From Clostridium sp. (GTDB taxonomy: Bacteria; Bacillota; Clostridia; Lachnospirales; Lachnospiraceae): DNA of 43,449 bases. Within the stretch, counting starts at the first letter, position 1. The number at the start of each line of letters is the position of its first letter. The stretch lies in the NCBI GenBank assembly GCA_023663815.1, contig JAMPGS010000009.1:1-43449 (forward strand), given 5' to 3'. The notes under the pieces were generated by a model, which worked only from the letters and a program-made list of their open reading frames with translations, was not told where the DNA came from and ran no database searches. Shown piece after piece: positions 24,517 through 32,057 of this stretch. The position numbers were made by a program, and so were the translations under genes.

Positions 24517-25845
24517 TTAAGGAATCATTGCTGAGAAATAAAACCACCCGTTATCGCAGGTTATGACGCTGGTTCCGCCGTGTTTTTGAATGATAGAATC
24601 CACATTCAAAAGGCCGATTCCATGGCAGGAATTGGGGGTTTTTCTGGAAACAACTTTGTTTTCTTTTATCGGAACTGATTCTTTGACCGGATTGCGGACG
24701 GAAAGAATGAGCTGGCCGTTTTCCAAAACCATTTTAAATTGTATGATTTTATTGCCGTCCAGCTTTTCACAGGCGGCAATCGCATTGTCCAGCAGATTGC
24801 CCAGCAAAATAACGATTTCCTCTTCGCTCATGGCAAGGGACGATAAGTCGTTTACCGCAAAGGTCATTGTAATTTTTTTCTCGCGGGCCTCCTGATATTT
24901 GCGATTCAGCATAATGTTCACCACGTTATGGTTAGTGTTTATGGCGTTTGCGCTTTGGGAAAGAACGCCGGTCAGCCTTGAGACATAGGAGAGGGCATTG
25001 TCCGGCTTGCCCTCCTTTAACATTCCCTGAATACATTCTAGCTGATTTTTATAATCGTGGAGCTGTCTGCGCTGGAGCTCGTAGCTTTTCTGCATACTGC
25101 GGTAAAGATTCATTTGGTTTTGGGTCTGCTCATGAATCAGGCGGAGCCGTTGCAATTCCTCCTCTTTTTCCATTGCTCTGTACAGAAAGTAAAAAAAGCA
25201 TATGTTGACGGCGGCAAAAGCGGAGACGGCGGCCGCCATGGCATAGCTTTTTAGGACGGTTTGGTTTTCGGCCGTCAGAATCATTGACACAAGCGTAACG
25301 ATGCTTAGGAGAGGAAAAAAGTAAAGGAGCGTCCGGCTTGAATTTATCTGTCTATGTCCATAGCCGCGGGCGGAGGAGAAAGCGGCGGTATTTTGGGGGA
25401 CATTTGGCGTCCGGCGTTTCCATCCGCAGCGAAAAATCAGCATCAGGCACAAAAAAAGGATATCTGCTATATATTCCGTAAAATCTGCAAAAGTTTCCTG
25501 CATAGCTGTGGGAAAGAGATAAAAAACAGACACAAGGAGCGCGGAAGTTGTCCAGTAAACGTTGCAGAGCAGAACGGAAAGCATTGCGCAGTAAAGCGCG
25601 CCCACTTGAAAATAAATCATCGCCACAAGGGCGACAACGAAAACAAAGCGGATTGGCTGGAAAATGTAAGGTGGAATAGGGGTGAAGGCAATCAGAAGAA
25701 AGCCTGCCATAAAGGAGGGGAGCAGAAGGCGGTTAAGCCACGAAAAGCGCAAAGGGCGTCTGGGCAGGAGGGCTTCAAAAAACAGTTTGCAGTCCATTCC
25801 CATAAAAAAGGATAAAATAACACTTTTTATTATAAGCTCCATCAC
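24517..25845 (-). CDS. GHKL-type sensor histidine kinase (AgrC-like)
   Basis: Membrane kinase of 442 residues. About six to seven hydrophobic segments fill residues 1-220, followed by a coiled-coil/dimerisation helix with the likely phospho-acceptor H263 in RRQLHDYKNQ. A GHKL ATPase domain follows, with the N box LLGNLLDNAIAAC and the short G box CHGIGLLNV. This HPK10 architecture is that of AgrC/ComD-like peptide or signal sensors. It overlaps the LytTR regulator gene by 4 bases (regulator first), so they form a two-component pair. No peptide-processing gene (AgrB-like) or pheromone precursor is visible nearby, so the input is unknown. Confidence 0.9.
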   Translation of the reverse strand: MMELIIKSVILSFFMGMDCKLFFEALLPRRPLRFSWLNRLLLPSFMAGFLLIAFTPIPPYIFQPIRFVFVVALVAMIYFQVGALYCAMLSVLLCNVYWTTSALLVSVFYLFPTAMQETFADFTEYIADILFLCLMLIFRCGWKRRTPNVPQNTAAFSSARGYGHRQINSSRTLLYFFPLLSIVTLVSMILTAENQTVLKSYAMAAAVSAFAAVNICFFYFLYRAMEKEEELQRLRLIHEQTQNQMNLYRSMQKSYELQRRQLHDYKNQLECIQGMLKEGKPDNALSYVSRLTGVLSQSANAINTNHNVVNIMLNRKYQEAREKKITMTFAVNDLSSLAMSEEEIVILLGNLLDNAIAACEKLDGNKIIQFKMVLENGQLILSVRNPVKESVPIKENKVVSRKTPNSCHGIGLLNVDSIIQKHGGTSVITCDNGWFYFSAMIP

Positions 25846-26555
25846 ATTGCTCCTTTGTATGCCGTCAGCGCTTTTTTGGCGGATTGGAATCTGGAACGGG
25901 GAACGGGAAGTTCTTCTCCGGTGTCCAGATAAGCCGTATAATTGGCGATTTTTTGAAGATGCTTCATGTTTACAAGATAGCTTTTGTGAATCCGCAGAAA
26001 GCCGTACCCGGATAATTTTTGCTCAATGGAATCCAGCTTATCGTAAATCTGATAGGTTGCAACGCCGTCGCTCCTATAGTAGAAAATGGATTTATGCTTC
26101 CGGCTTTCTATGTAGAGAAGATTGTCGGCGTAAAGCTTTTGTTCGCCCTCCAAAAAGGAAAAGGACACGTAGGCCCTGTACATTTTTTGCAGAATCGCAT
26201 CCATGCACTCCGCGATTGCCGTGTCGAGAGTATCTTTCAGGATATAGCGTATGGCGTCCGCCTTGTAGCCCTCTAAGGCGTAGTCGATAAAGGCCGTCAC
26301 AAACACAAGAAAAGTATCCGTATGGAAAGAGCGCATACGCAGGGCGGCGCTGATACCGTCAAGCTTATCCATGCTGATATCCATAAATACAATGTCATAT
26401 TTTGGCTGGCTTTCGCTGGGGGCGGAAAATTCTTCCCCGGAGGAAAAAAGACGGATGTTATATTTAAGCTGGCGGCTTTCAAGGTAGCGTTCGAGAAGCC
26501 TTTGTATCTTTTCTTGGTAAAAGAGTTCGTCGTCGCAGATGGCAATTTGGAGCAT
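25842..26555 (-). CDS. LytTR-family response regulator (AgrA-like)
   Basis: Response regulator of 237 residues. An N-terminal receiver has the acidic pair D8-D9 and phospho-acceptor D59 in YDIVFMDISMD. A C-terminal LytTR DNA-binding domain (about 130-235) includes LLYIESRKHKS, FLRIHKSYLVNMKHL and the closing PVPRSRFQSAKKAL. GGGAG lies 7 bases before the ATG. It is the first gene of the pair and is translationally coupled to the GHKL kinase. The upstream region contains direct and inverted repeats that could be its own binding sites, suggesting autoregulation. Confidence 0.92.
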   Translation of the reverse strand: MLQIAICDDELFYQEKIQRLLERYLESRQLKYNIRLFSSGEEFSAPSESQPKYDIVFMDISMDKLDGISAALRMRSFHTDTFLVFVTAFIDYALEGYKADAIRYILKDTLDTAIAECMDAILQKMYRAYVSFSFLEGEQKLYADNLLYIESRKHKSIFYYRSDGVATYQIYDKLDSIEQKLSGYGFLRIHKSYLVNMKHLQKIANYTAYLDTGEELPVPRSRFQSAKKALTAYKGAM

Positions 26556-26594
26556 GGAAATTCTCCCTCTAAAATGATTTTGGTTTAAGGCAGC

Positions 26595-26647
26595 ATGTTA
26601 CGATAACATAATATTCATAGCATGATATGCATAGCATAATACCATAG
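26595..26647. promoter_or_regulatory. candidate operator array between the LytTR regulator and ydcF-like gene
   Basis: A perfect inverted repeat ATGTTA-CGA-TAACAT (26595-26609) is followed by CATAGCAT (26616-26623), CATAGCAT (26630-26637) and CATAG (26643-26647), starting 14 and 13 bases apart. LytTR regulators usually bind paired direct repeats about one helical turn or slightly more apart. The array lies 40-90 bases before the regulator start. Confidence 0.4.
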
Positions 26648-26672
26648 AAAATGTAATGATTAAAGGGAAACG

Positions 26673-26700
26673 TTGCTAAAAATCTTGATTGTGTTAAAAT
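26673..26700 (+). promoter_or_regulatory. candidate promoter of the YdcF-like gene
   Basis: TTGCTA (26673-26678), 16 bases, TAAAAT (26695-26700), about 50 bases before the start. Confidence 0.4.
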
Positions 26701-26752
26701 AAATGAAAAGGCGCACGGCTGCGCAAAGGATACTTTCCATGGAGGATAAAAA

Positions 26753-27502
26753 ATGTTGTGGTGCCATATTTTGTTTGCGCTGGGAATTATATTTATTTTA
26801 TACTTTCTGTGCATTGCTTTATTTGTGGGACACGGAACAAATTTTTATTTTATCTGGCTGCTGCTTGGAGCAGGCGCAATTATCTTGTCGGTTTTATTGA
26901 AGAAGGGTATTTGGACAAGATATCTGCCGTTGTGGCTGCGCAGAACCTTTACGGCGTTGGTATGCCTTGGCGGTATTTTATTTGTGATTGTCGAAGGGTT
27001 TATTGTCAGCGGCTTTTCGCAGAAAGGGCCGGAAGGCTTGAATTACTTGGTGGTGCTGGGAGCGCAGATGAAAGCAAACGGGCCGTCGAAAGCCCTGCGC
27101 TATCGGCTGGACGAGGCAGTCCTTTATTTGGAGGCAAACAAGAATACGAAAGTGATTGTATCGGGCGGACAGGGGAACGACGAGCATATATCGGAAGCGC
27201 AGGGAATGTATGATTACTTGGTATCGCAGGGAATTGAGAAGGACAGGATTTTCATGGAGGATAAATCCAAAAATACTTTTCAGAATTTGACTTTCTCGGC
27301 GGAGATTCTGGGTAAGGAAAAGGATTCCGTGGGTGTGGTATCCAACAATTTCCATGTTTTCAGGGCGGTAAAGATTGCAAGAAAGGCGGGTTATGCCGAC
27401 GTTTATGGAATTGCCGCCAAGGGGGAGCCTTTTTTGCAGGCAAACAATATGATGAGGGAGTTTTTGGGGGTGATGAAGGACTTTCTGGCAGGGAATATGT
27501 GA
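26753..27502 (+). CDS. YdcF/ElyC-family (DUF218) membrane protein
   Basis: 249-residue protein with two to three N-terminal hydrophobic segments (about 1-50 and 64-86) and a DUF218 domain (about 95-245). The domain shows NYLVVLGAQM, the VSGGQGNDE motif, the E-A-x-x-M helix, KNTFQNLTFS and SNNFHVFRAVKIARKAGY. Members such as SanA and ElyC affect envelope integrity; the biochemical activity is not established. GGAGG lies before the ATG. It stops just before a palindromic element that separates it from the sirtuin gene, with which it may be co-transcribed. Confidence 0.88.
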   Translation: MLWCHILFALGIIFILYFLCIALFVGHGTNFYFIWLLLGAGAIILSVLLKKGIWTRYLPLWLRRTFTALVCLGGILFVIVEGFIVSGFSQKGPEGLNYLVVLGAQMKANGPSKALRYRLDEAVLYLEANKNTKVIVSGGQGNDEHISEAQGMYDYLVSQGIEKDRIFMEDKSKNTFQNLTFSAEILGKEKDSVGVVSNNFHVFRAVKIARKAGYADVYGIAAKGEPFLQANNMMREFLGVMKDFLAGNM

Positions 27503-27508
27503 CGATGG

Positions 27509-27575
27509 GAGTTTGTGTCTGCGCTGCATCCACAAACTCTGCAAGCATTTATGCTTGTGCAAAAAGCAGCGCAGA
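27509..27575. repeat. palindromic element with nested inverted repeats before the sirtuin gene
   Basis: Arms GAGTTTGTG (27509-27517) / CACAAACTC (27531-27539) and TCTGCGCTGC (27518-27527) / GCAGCGCAGA (27566-27575) are both perfect but mutually exclusive. A third hairpin CAAGCAT (27542-27548) / ATGCTTG (27551-27557) lies inside the second. No T-run follows. The sirtuin frame remains open through the element. Confidence 0.8.
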
Positions 27576-27588
27576 AATGAGGGAAATG

Positions 27589-28305
27589 ATGGAACAGATT
27601 GAAAAATTAAGGGAAATTGTAAACGGCAGCGACAATATTGTGTTTTTCGGCGGGGCGGGAGTGTCCACGGAGAGCGGTATTCCGGACTTTAGGAGCGTGG
27701 ACGGGTTGTATCATCAAAAGTATGATTATCCTCCTGAGACGATTTTAAGCCATACTTTTTACAGGCAGAAGCCGGAAGAATTTTTCCGCTTTTATCAGGA
27801 CAAGATGCTTTGTCTTGACGCAAAGCCCAACGCCGCTCATTTAAAGCTGGCGGAGTGGGAGCAAGAGGGAAAGCTGAAAGCGGTAATCACTCAAAATATT
27901 GACGGGCTGCATCAGGCGGCGGGGAGCAAGGTGGTTTTGGAGCTTCACGGGAGCGTGCTTCGGAATTACTGCGAGAGCTGCGGAAAATTTTTTGATGCAA
28001 AGTACATGCTGCACGCGGCGGGCGTGCCCAAATGCGATGCCTGTGGCGGCCGTGTGAAGCCCGACGTGGTTTTGTACGAGGAAGGCCTTGACAATAAGAC
28101 CCTGCAGGACGCCATCAGATATATCAGAAATGCGGACGTTTTGATTATCGGCGGCACTTCTCTTGTGGTTTACCCGGCGGCAGGGCTGATTGATTACTAT
28201 AGGGGCGATAAGCTGGTGCTGGTAAACAAAACGCCCACCGCAAGGGACAATGTGGCTGATTTAGTAGTGCAGGGCAGTATTGGTGAAATATTTGCGGCGT
28301 TATAA
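27589..28305 (+). CDS. NAD-dependent protein deacylase of the Sir2 family
   Basis: Sirtuin that removes acyl groups from lysines using NAD. From the start chosen here it has 238 residues, with the NAD motif FGGAGVSTESGIPDFRS, TQNIDGLHQ, the catalytic H120 in LELHGSV, and a zinc site C128/C131 plus C149/C152. The frame is open back to 27499, and ATGs at 27577 and 27586 are also possible. The ATG at 27589 is preferred because GAGGG lies 5 bases upstream and a normal N-terminus results. The palindromic element lies just before the start and may affect translation. The acyl preference cannot be told from the sequence. Confidence 0.92.
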   Translation: MEQIEKLREIVNGSDNIVFFGGAGVSTESGIPDFRSVDGLYHQKYDYPPETILSHTFYRQKPEEFFRFYQDKMLCLDAKPNAAHLKLAEWEQEGKLKAVITQNIDGLHQAAGSKVVLELHGSVLRNYCESCGKFFDAKYMLHAAGVPKCDACGGRVKPDVVLYEEGLDNKTLQDAIRYIRNADVLIIGGTSLVVYPAAGLIDYYRGDKLVLVNKTPTARDNVADLVVQGSIGEIFAAL

Positions 28306-28430
28306 TACCATACTGGAATTAGTTATTTGACAAGAATAATTGTCTGGAAAAAGTGATTATCTGGAAAGCATATTATTTGCGGAAATGGCTATCCAGCAAA
28401 AATTTGGCTGGCGGAGAAAGGAGCAGGCTT

Positions 28431-28610
28431 GTGGACATTCAGGTAGGCGATATACTGACGTTAAAAAAGCCTCATCCCTGCGGGAGCTATGATTGGGAGG
28501 TTTTGCGCATTGGGGCGGATTTTCGGTTAAAGTGCGCGGGATGCGGGCATCAGATTATGAGCCCTAGAAGTCAGGTAGAGAAGAAGATAAAGAAGCAAAA
28601 AAGAAACTGA
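28431..28610 (+). CDS. DUF951 small protein
   Basis: 59-residue protein beginning MDIQVGDILTLKKPHPCGS, with W-E-V-L-R-I-G, a C-x2-C pair in LKCAGCGHQIM and the family ending R-S-Q-V-E-K-K. DUF951 proteins are small, widespread in Bacillota, and of unknown function. They commonly sit just upstream of rpsF, where this one would be but for the two methyltransferase genes. AAAGGAG 7 bases upstream selects the GTG start at 28431; the open frame begins earlier at 28353. Confidence 0.88.
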   Translation: MDIQVGDILTLKKPHPCGSYDWEVLRIGADFRLKCAGCGHQIMSPRSQVEKKIKKQKRN

Positions 28611-28662
28611 ACATTTTAATATAGTTGTATAGGATTGACTTGAGAGCAAAGAGAGGATAGTG

Positions 28663-29712
28663 ATGTCGGCAGCCGGGAAAGAATTATATAAAGCAGCATC
28701 GATAAGCAGCCGCAGATATTTGGGGAATAAGTATAAGCTCTTGCCGTTTATTACGAAGGTGGTTAGCGAGGAATGTTCCGAAATTAAATCTGTTGCCGAC
28801 ATTTTTGCGGGAACAGGCGCGGTTTCCTCTGGTTTTTTGGATAAAGTCATCATCACAAACGATATCATGTACAGCAATTATATTTGCAATCTGGCTTGGT
28901 TTGGCTCGCAGGAATATAACCCGCAGACAATTATCGACTACATAATTCAATATAATTCTATCTCAAAATATGAAGATAACTATATGACTGAAAATTTTGC
29001 GGACACCTATTTCAGCTATAACGACTGTTCCAAAATTGGGTTTATCAGGGAAGATATTGAACGGAACTATCGCGGCGGAGTCATCAACGACAGGGAGCGG
29101 GCGATTTTTATTACCTCGCTGCTTTACGCCATGGATAAAATCGCAAAAACCTGCGGCCACTATGATGCATACCGCAAGGGCGCGGACTTTGATATTTCTC
29201 TTGAATTGTCCGCGCCCTCAGCGAAGGTTCATAATCATTCTGAAAACAAGTGTTTCAATAAAGATGCAAACGAGCTGGTGAAAGAAATTTATGCGGATTT
29301 GGTTTATATAGACCCGCCCTACAACTCCCGTCAGTATTGCGATGCCTATCATTTGCTTGAAAATGTCGCCCGCTGGGAAAAGCCCGACGTTTTTGGCGTC
29401 GCAAAAAAAATGAACAGAGATAAGCTGAAAAGCAGGTACTGCACGCAAAGCGCGACGGAAGCGTTTGAGGATTTAATTAAAAATATTAACGCAAAATACA
29501 TATTATTTTCGTACAACAATATGGCGGCCAAGGGAAACGGGCGGTCGAACGCTAAAATTGCGGATGAAGATATTATGAGGATTTTACAAAACAAAGGCAC
29601 GGTAAAAGTTTTCTCTGAAAATTATAAGGCTTTTTCCGCAGGAAAATCCAATATTGCCGACAATGCCGAAAGGCTGTTTTTGTGTACTTGTTTTAGCCGG
29701 GAGGTAACATGA
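28663..29712 (+). CDS. D12-class DNA N6-adenine methyltransferase (first of a pair)
   Basis: Predicted DNA adenine methyltransferase using S-adenosylmethionine, 349 residues. Motif X-like SRRYLGNKYKLL (16-27), motif I D-I-F-A-G-T-G (46-52) and catalytic motif IV D217-P-P-Y are in the alpha-class order. Between I and IV lies the target-recognition region, followed by YNSRQYCDAYHLLEN. GAGAGGA 5 bases before the ATG at 28663 is preferred over a GTG at 28660. It overlaps the next methyltransferase by 4 bases. Pairs of adenine methyltransferases often serve type IIS systems with asymmetric sites, one enzyme per strand, but no endonuclease gene adjoins this pair. The DNA here is visibly more AT-rich than the ribosomal genes beside it. 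Confidence 0.88.
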   Translation: MSAAGKELYKAASISSRRYLGNKYKLLPFITKVVSEECSEIKSVADIFAGTGAVSSGFLDKVIITNDIMYSNYICNLAWFGSQEYNPQTIIDYIIQYNSISKYEDNYMTENFADTYFSYNDCSKIGFIREDIERNYRGGVINDRERAIFITSLLYAMDKIAKTCGHYDAYRKGADFDISLELSAPSAKVHNHSENKCFNKDANELVKEIYADLVYIDPPYNSRQYCDAYHLLENVARWEKPDVFGVAKKMNRDKLKSRYCTQSATEAFEDLIKNINAKYILFSYNNMAAKGNGRSNAKIADEDIMRILQNKGTVKVFSENYKAFSAGKSNIADNAERLFLCTCFSREVT

Positions 29713-30680
29713 TTCAGTCCCCTCTTAACTATACAGGCGGAAAGTTTAAGCTGCTTCCGCAAATCCTGCCGTATTTTCCTAAAGATATCGATGTGTTTGT
29801 CGATTTGTTTTGCGGCGGCTGTAATGTTGGAATTAATGTTGAAGCAAACACCGTCATATATAACGATTTAGATGAACGCTTGATTTGTCTTTACAACGCT
29901 TTTAAAAATTTAGATAAAAAAGTTGTGGTTGAATGGATTTATCAAATAATTGATAAGTACGGATTGTCCCTTGTAAGCAAAAACGGATACGATTATTACG
30001 GCTGCGAAAGCGGTAAGGGATTAGGCGGATATAACAAGGAACGTTTTTTGAAATTGCGCGATGATTTTAATGCAATTCAGGACAAGAATTTCAATGCGGT
30101 TCAGGACAAGGATTCTTATTATTATGTGATGCTCTATGTGCTTATCGTTTACGCTTTCAATAATCAAATACGCTTTAACAGCAAAGGGGAGTTTAACCTT
30201 CCCGTTGGCAAGCGCGATTTCAACAAGAAAATGGAGGATAAATTATCCGCGTTTATAGATAAAATCCAAACGCAAAACTGTATGTTTACCTGCAGGGATT
30301 TTAGGGAGTTCGATATTTCACGGCTGGGCGGCAGGGATTTTGTTTACGCCGACCCTCCGTATCTTATTACCTGCGCTTCCTACAACGAGCAGGGCGGCTG
30401 GGACGAAAAGGCCGAGCGCGGTTTATTGGCGTTTTTGGATACGCTTTCCGAAAAAAAGATACGCTTTGCGCTCTCCAATGTCCTTAGGAGCAAGGGCAGG
30501 GAAAACCATATATTGATTGAGTGGCTTTATAAGCATGATAATAAATATCGTGCGATACCGCTGAATTACAGCTATTCAAATTCAAACTATCAAACAAAGG
30601 ATAAGGTTTCCGCCAGCGAAGAAGTGCTGGTGGTAAATGATTGTGAAAAAACTCGGACAAACGCTTGCAAAATCCGGTAA
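29709..30680 (+). CDS. D12-class DNA N6-adenine methyltransferase (second of a pair)
   Basis: Second adenine methyltransferase, 323 residues, translationally coupled to the first. Motif X LNYTGGKFKLL (6-16), motif I V-D-L-F-C-G-G (31-37) and motif IV D215-P-P-Y in FVYADPPYLI are intact. The C-terminal segment NYSYSNSNYQTKDKVSASEEVLVVN is typical of Dam/D12 proteins. A short internal duplication, NAIQDKNF / NAVQDKDS, occurs near residue 120. It and its partner are not similar enough to be a simple duplication and probably recognise different sequences. The -35 element of the rpsF promoter overlaps its last codons. Confidence 0.9.
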   Translation: MIQSPLNYTGGKFKLLPQILPYFPKDIDVFVDLFCGGCNVGINVEANTVIYNDLDERLICLYNAFKNLDKKVVVEWIYQIIDKYGLSLVSKNGYDYYGCESGKGLGGYNKERFLKLRDDFNAIQDKNFNAVQDKDSYYYVMLYVLIVYAFNNQIRFNSKGEFNLPVGKRDFNKKMEDKLSAFIDKIQTQNCMFTCRDFREFDISRLGGRDFVYADPPYLITCASYNEQGGWDEKAERGLLAFLDTLSEKKIRFALSNVLRSKGRENHILIEWLYKHDNKYRAIPLNYSYSNSNYQTKDKVSASEEVLVVNDCEKTRTNACKIR

Positions 30681-30693
30681 TTAGTGGTATTAT
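30665..30693 (+). promoter_or_regulatory. promoter of rpsF-ssb-rpsR
   Basis: TTGCAA (30665-30670), 17 bases, TATTAT (30688-30693). The -35 lies in the last codons of the upstream methyltransferase gene, and the leader to rpsF is about 90 bases. Confidence 0.65.
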
Positions 30694-30715
30694 ATTACTC
30701 CGTGGTATGTTAAAG

Positions 30716-30765
30716 GATTCCCTTAAAGGAGGGAATCAATATTCCTTGCTCCCTAAAAAGGGGCC
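30716..30765 (+). promoter_or_regulatory. rpsF leader hairpins (possible S6:S18-responsive leader)
   Basis: GATTCCC (30716-30722) / GGGAATC (30731-30737) forms a 7-bp hairpin. A second, weaker hairpin, GCTCC (30748-30752) / GGGGC (30760-30764), follows just before the ribosome binding site. Leaders bound by the S6:S18 complex are known upstream of rpsF in many bacteria. I could not place the defining bulge motif, so this is positional inference. Confidence 0.4.
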
Positions 30766-30791
30766 AGAGACCAAAAGGAGGTAACTTAAGC

Positions 30792-31082
30792 ATGAACAAA
30801 TATGAATTAGCCGTTGTTGTTAGTGCGAAACTCGAAGATGAAGAAAGAGCGGCGGTTGTTGAAAACTGCAAGGCTCTGATTGAGAGATTCGGCGGCACGA
30901 TTACCAACGTTGACGACTGGGGCAAAAAGAGACTGGCGTATGAAATTCAAAAGATGAAAGAAGGCTTTTACTACTTTATCCAGTTTGATGCCGAGAGTAC
31001 AGCGCCGGGCGAAATCGAGAGCCGCATCCGCATTATGGACAACGTTATCAGATTTTTATGCGTTAAACAGGAAAAAGCGTAA
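30792..31082 (+). CDS. rpsF: 30S ribosomal protein S6
   Basis: Small-subunit protein that pairs with S18 on the platform. 96 residues, normal length, starting MNKYELAVVVSAKLED, with WGKKRLAYEIQKMKEGFYYF and the closing IMDNVIRFLCVK. AGGAGG precedes the ATG. First gene of the classic rpsF-ssb-rpsR operon. Confidence 0.97.
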   Translation: MNKYELAVVVSAKLEDEERAAVVENCKALIERFGGTITNVDDWGKKRLAYEIQKMKEGFYYFIQFDAESTAPGEIESRIRIMDNVIRFLCVKQEKA

Positions 31083-31117
31083 GATGCAGAACGTTTGCGC
31101 TGGAAAGTTGAGGAAGT

Positions 31118-31582
31118 ATGAATAAAGTAATACTGATGGGGCGTTTAACGAGGGATCCCGAAGTGAGATATTCACAGGGGGACAATTCAATGGCAATTGC
31201 CAGATATACACTTGCTGTAGACAGAAGATTTAATCGCAATAACGACGAAAATTCCGCTGATTTTATCGGCTGTGTGGCTTTTGGGAGGGCTGGAGAGTTC
31301 GCTGAAAAATATTTCAGGAAAGGGCTTAAGGTTCTTGTTACGGGCCGTATCCAGACAGGAAGCTATACCAACAGGGACGGCGTTAGGGTGTATACCACCG
31401 ATGTAGTGGTGGAAGATCAGGAATTTGCCGAGAGTAAAAACAGCAGCAATGCCAATATGGATAATAATTACGGCGGCGGCAGCTATGGCGGAGGGGGCGG
31501 CAGGGCTCCTGAACCCTCAGGAGCAGGCGACGGCTTCATGAACATTCCAGATGGGATTGATGAGGAGCTGCCCTTTAATTAA
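31118..31582 (+). CDS. ssb: single-stranded DNA-binding protein
   Basis: Binds and protects single-stranded DNA during replication and repair. 154 residues: OB fold (about 1-105) beginning MNKVILMGRLTRDPEVRYSQ, a Gly-rich flexible linker (GGGSYGGGGGR), and the acidic interaction tip DEELPFN at the extreme C-terminus. GAGGAAG lies before the ATG. It sits between rpsF and rpsR, the usual arrangement. Confidence 0.97.
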   Translation: MNKVILMGRLTRDPEVRYSQGDNSMAIARYTLAVDRRFNRNNDENSADFIGCVAFGRAGEFAEKYFRKGLKVLVTGRIQTGSYTNRDGVRVYTTDVVVEDQEFAESKNSSNANMDNNYGGGSYGGGGGRAPEPSGAGDGFMNIPDGIDEELPFN

Positions 31583-31615
31583 GTTTTAAAATAAGAACGA
31601 CAGGAGGCAATGGTT

Positions 31616-31879
31616 ATGGCATATAATAAAGCAGAGAAGTCTGATTCTCCCATGAGAAAAAAAGGCGGAATACGCAGAAGAAAAAAAGTGTGCGTGTTCT
31701 GCGGTAAGGATAATGTAATTGATTACAAGGATGTAAATAAGTTAAAAAGATATGTGTCCGAGAGAGGCAAAATCCTCCCCAGAAGAATCACAGGAAACTG
31801 TGCAAAGCACCAGAGAGCGCTTACGGTTGCAATCAAGAGAGCTCGTCATATTGCATTGATGCCTTATACTTGTGATTAA
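31616..31879 (+). CDS. rpsR: 30S ribosomal protein S18
   Basis: Partner of S6 in the small subunit. 87 residues, with [36 protein letters not shown] and [17 protein letters not shown]. It keeps the C-x2-C pair near residue 28-31, the zinc-type variant. ATG codons exist at 31610 and 31616; AGGAGG at 31602-31607 is only 2 bases from the first and 8 from the second, so 31616 is chosen. The operon ends at the hairpin at 31930. Confidence 0.96.
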   Translation: MAYNKAEKSDSPMRKKGGIRRRKKVCVFCGKDNVIDYKDVNKLKRYVSERGKILPRRITGNCAKHQRALTVAIKRARHIALMPYTCD

Positions 31880-31929
31880 TGCTTAAGCGGGAAGATGCTT
31901 TCGGGCAGGCAGTATTTACATGAAACAGT

Positions 31930-31961
31930 AAGCGGTTGTCGGTAATCGGCAGCCGCTTTTT
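31930..31961 (+). terminator. Rho-independent terminator of rpsF-ssb-rpsR
   Basis: AAGCGGTTG (31930-31938) pairs with CAGCCGCTT (31950-31958), with one G-T wobble, an 11-base loop and a T-run to 31961, about 50 bases after rpsR. Confidence 0.85.
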
Positions 31962-32057
31962 CCGTAGGCTGGTTATAACAGCGTTCGATTTTGCGGACAA
32001 TGAGCCAAGCGTATGCTTAAGGCAGGGTATTGACCTGTAGATGGAGAAAGGAAAACG

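Noticed and set aside
25354..26290. Plus-strand frames of 153 and 202 codons opposite the GHKL kinase and LytTR regulator
   Set aside because: The minus-strand genes have complete domains and motifs; the opposite frames are Lys/Arg-rich shadows.
27499..27588. Sirtuin start at 27499, overlapping ydcF
   Set aside because: The 30 extra residues would be encoded by the palindromic element, are unlike any sirtuin N-terminus, and lack a suitable ribosome binding site; ATG 27589 has GAGGG at 5 bases.
28663..30680. The methyltransferase pair as the modification half of the AlwI-like module
   Set aside because: The nuclease has its own Dam-like methyltransferase in the same operon, and the pair lies 3.5 kb away across the rpsF operon on the other strand; a link cannot be excluded but is not supported.
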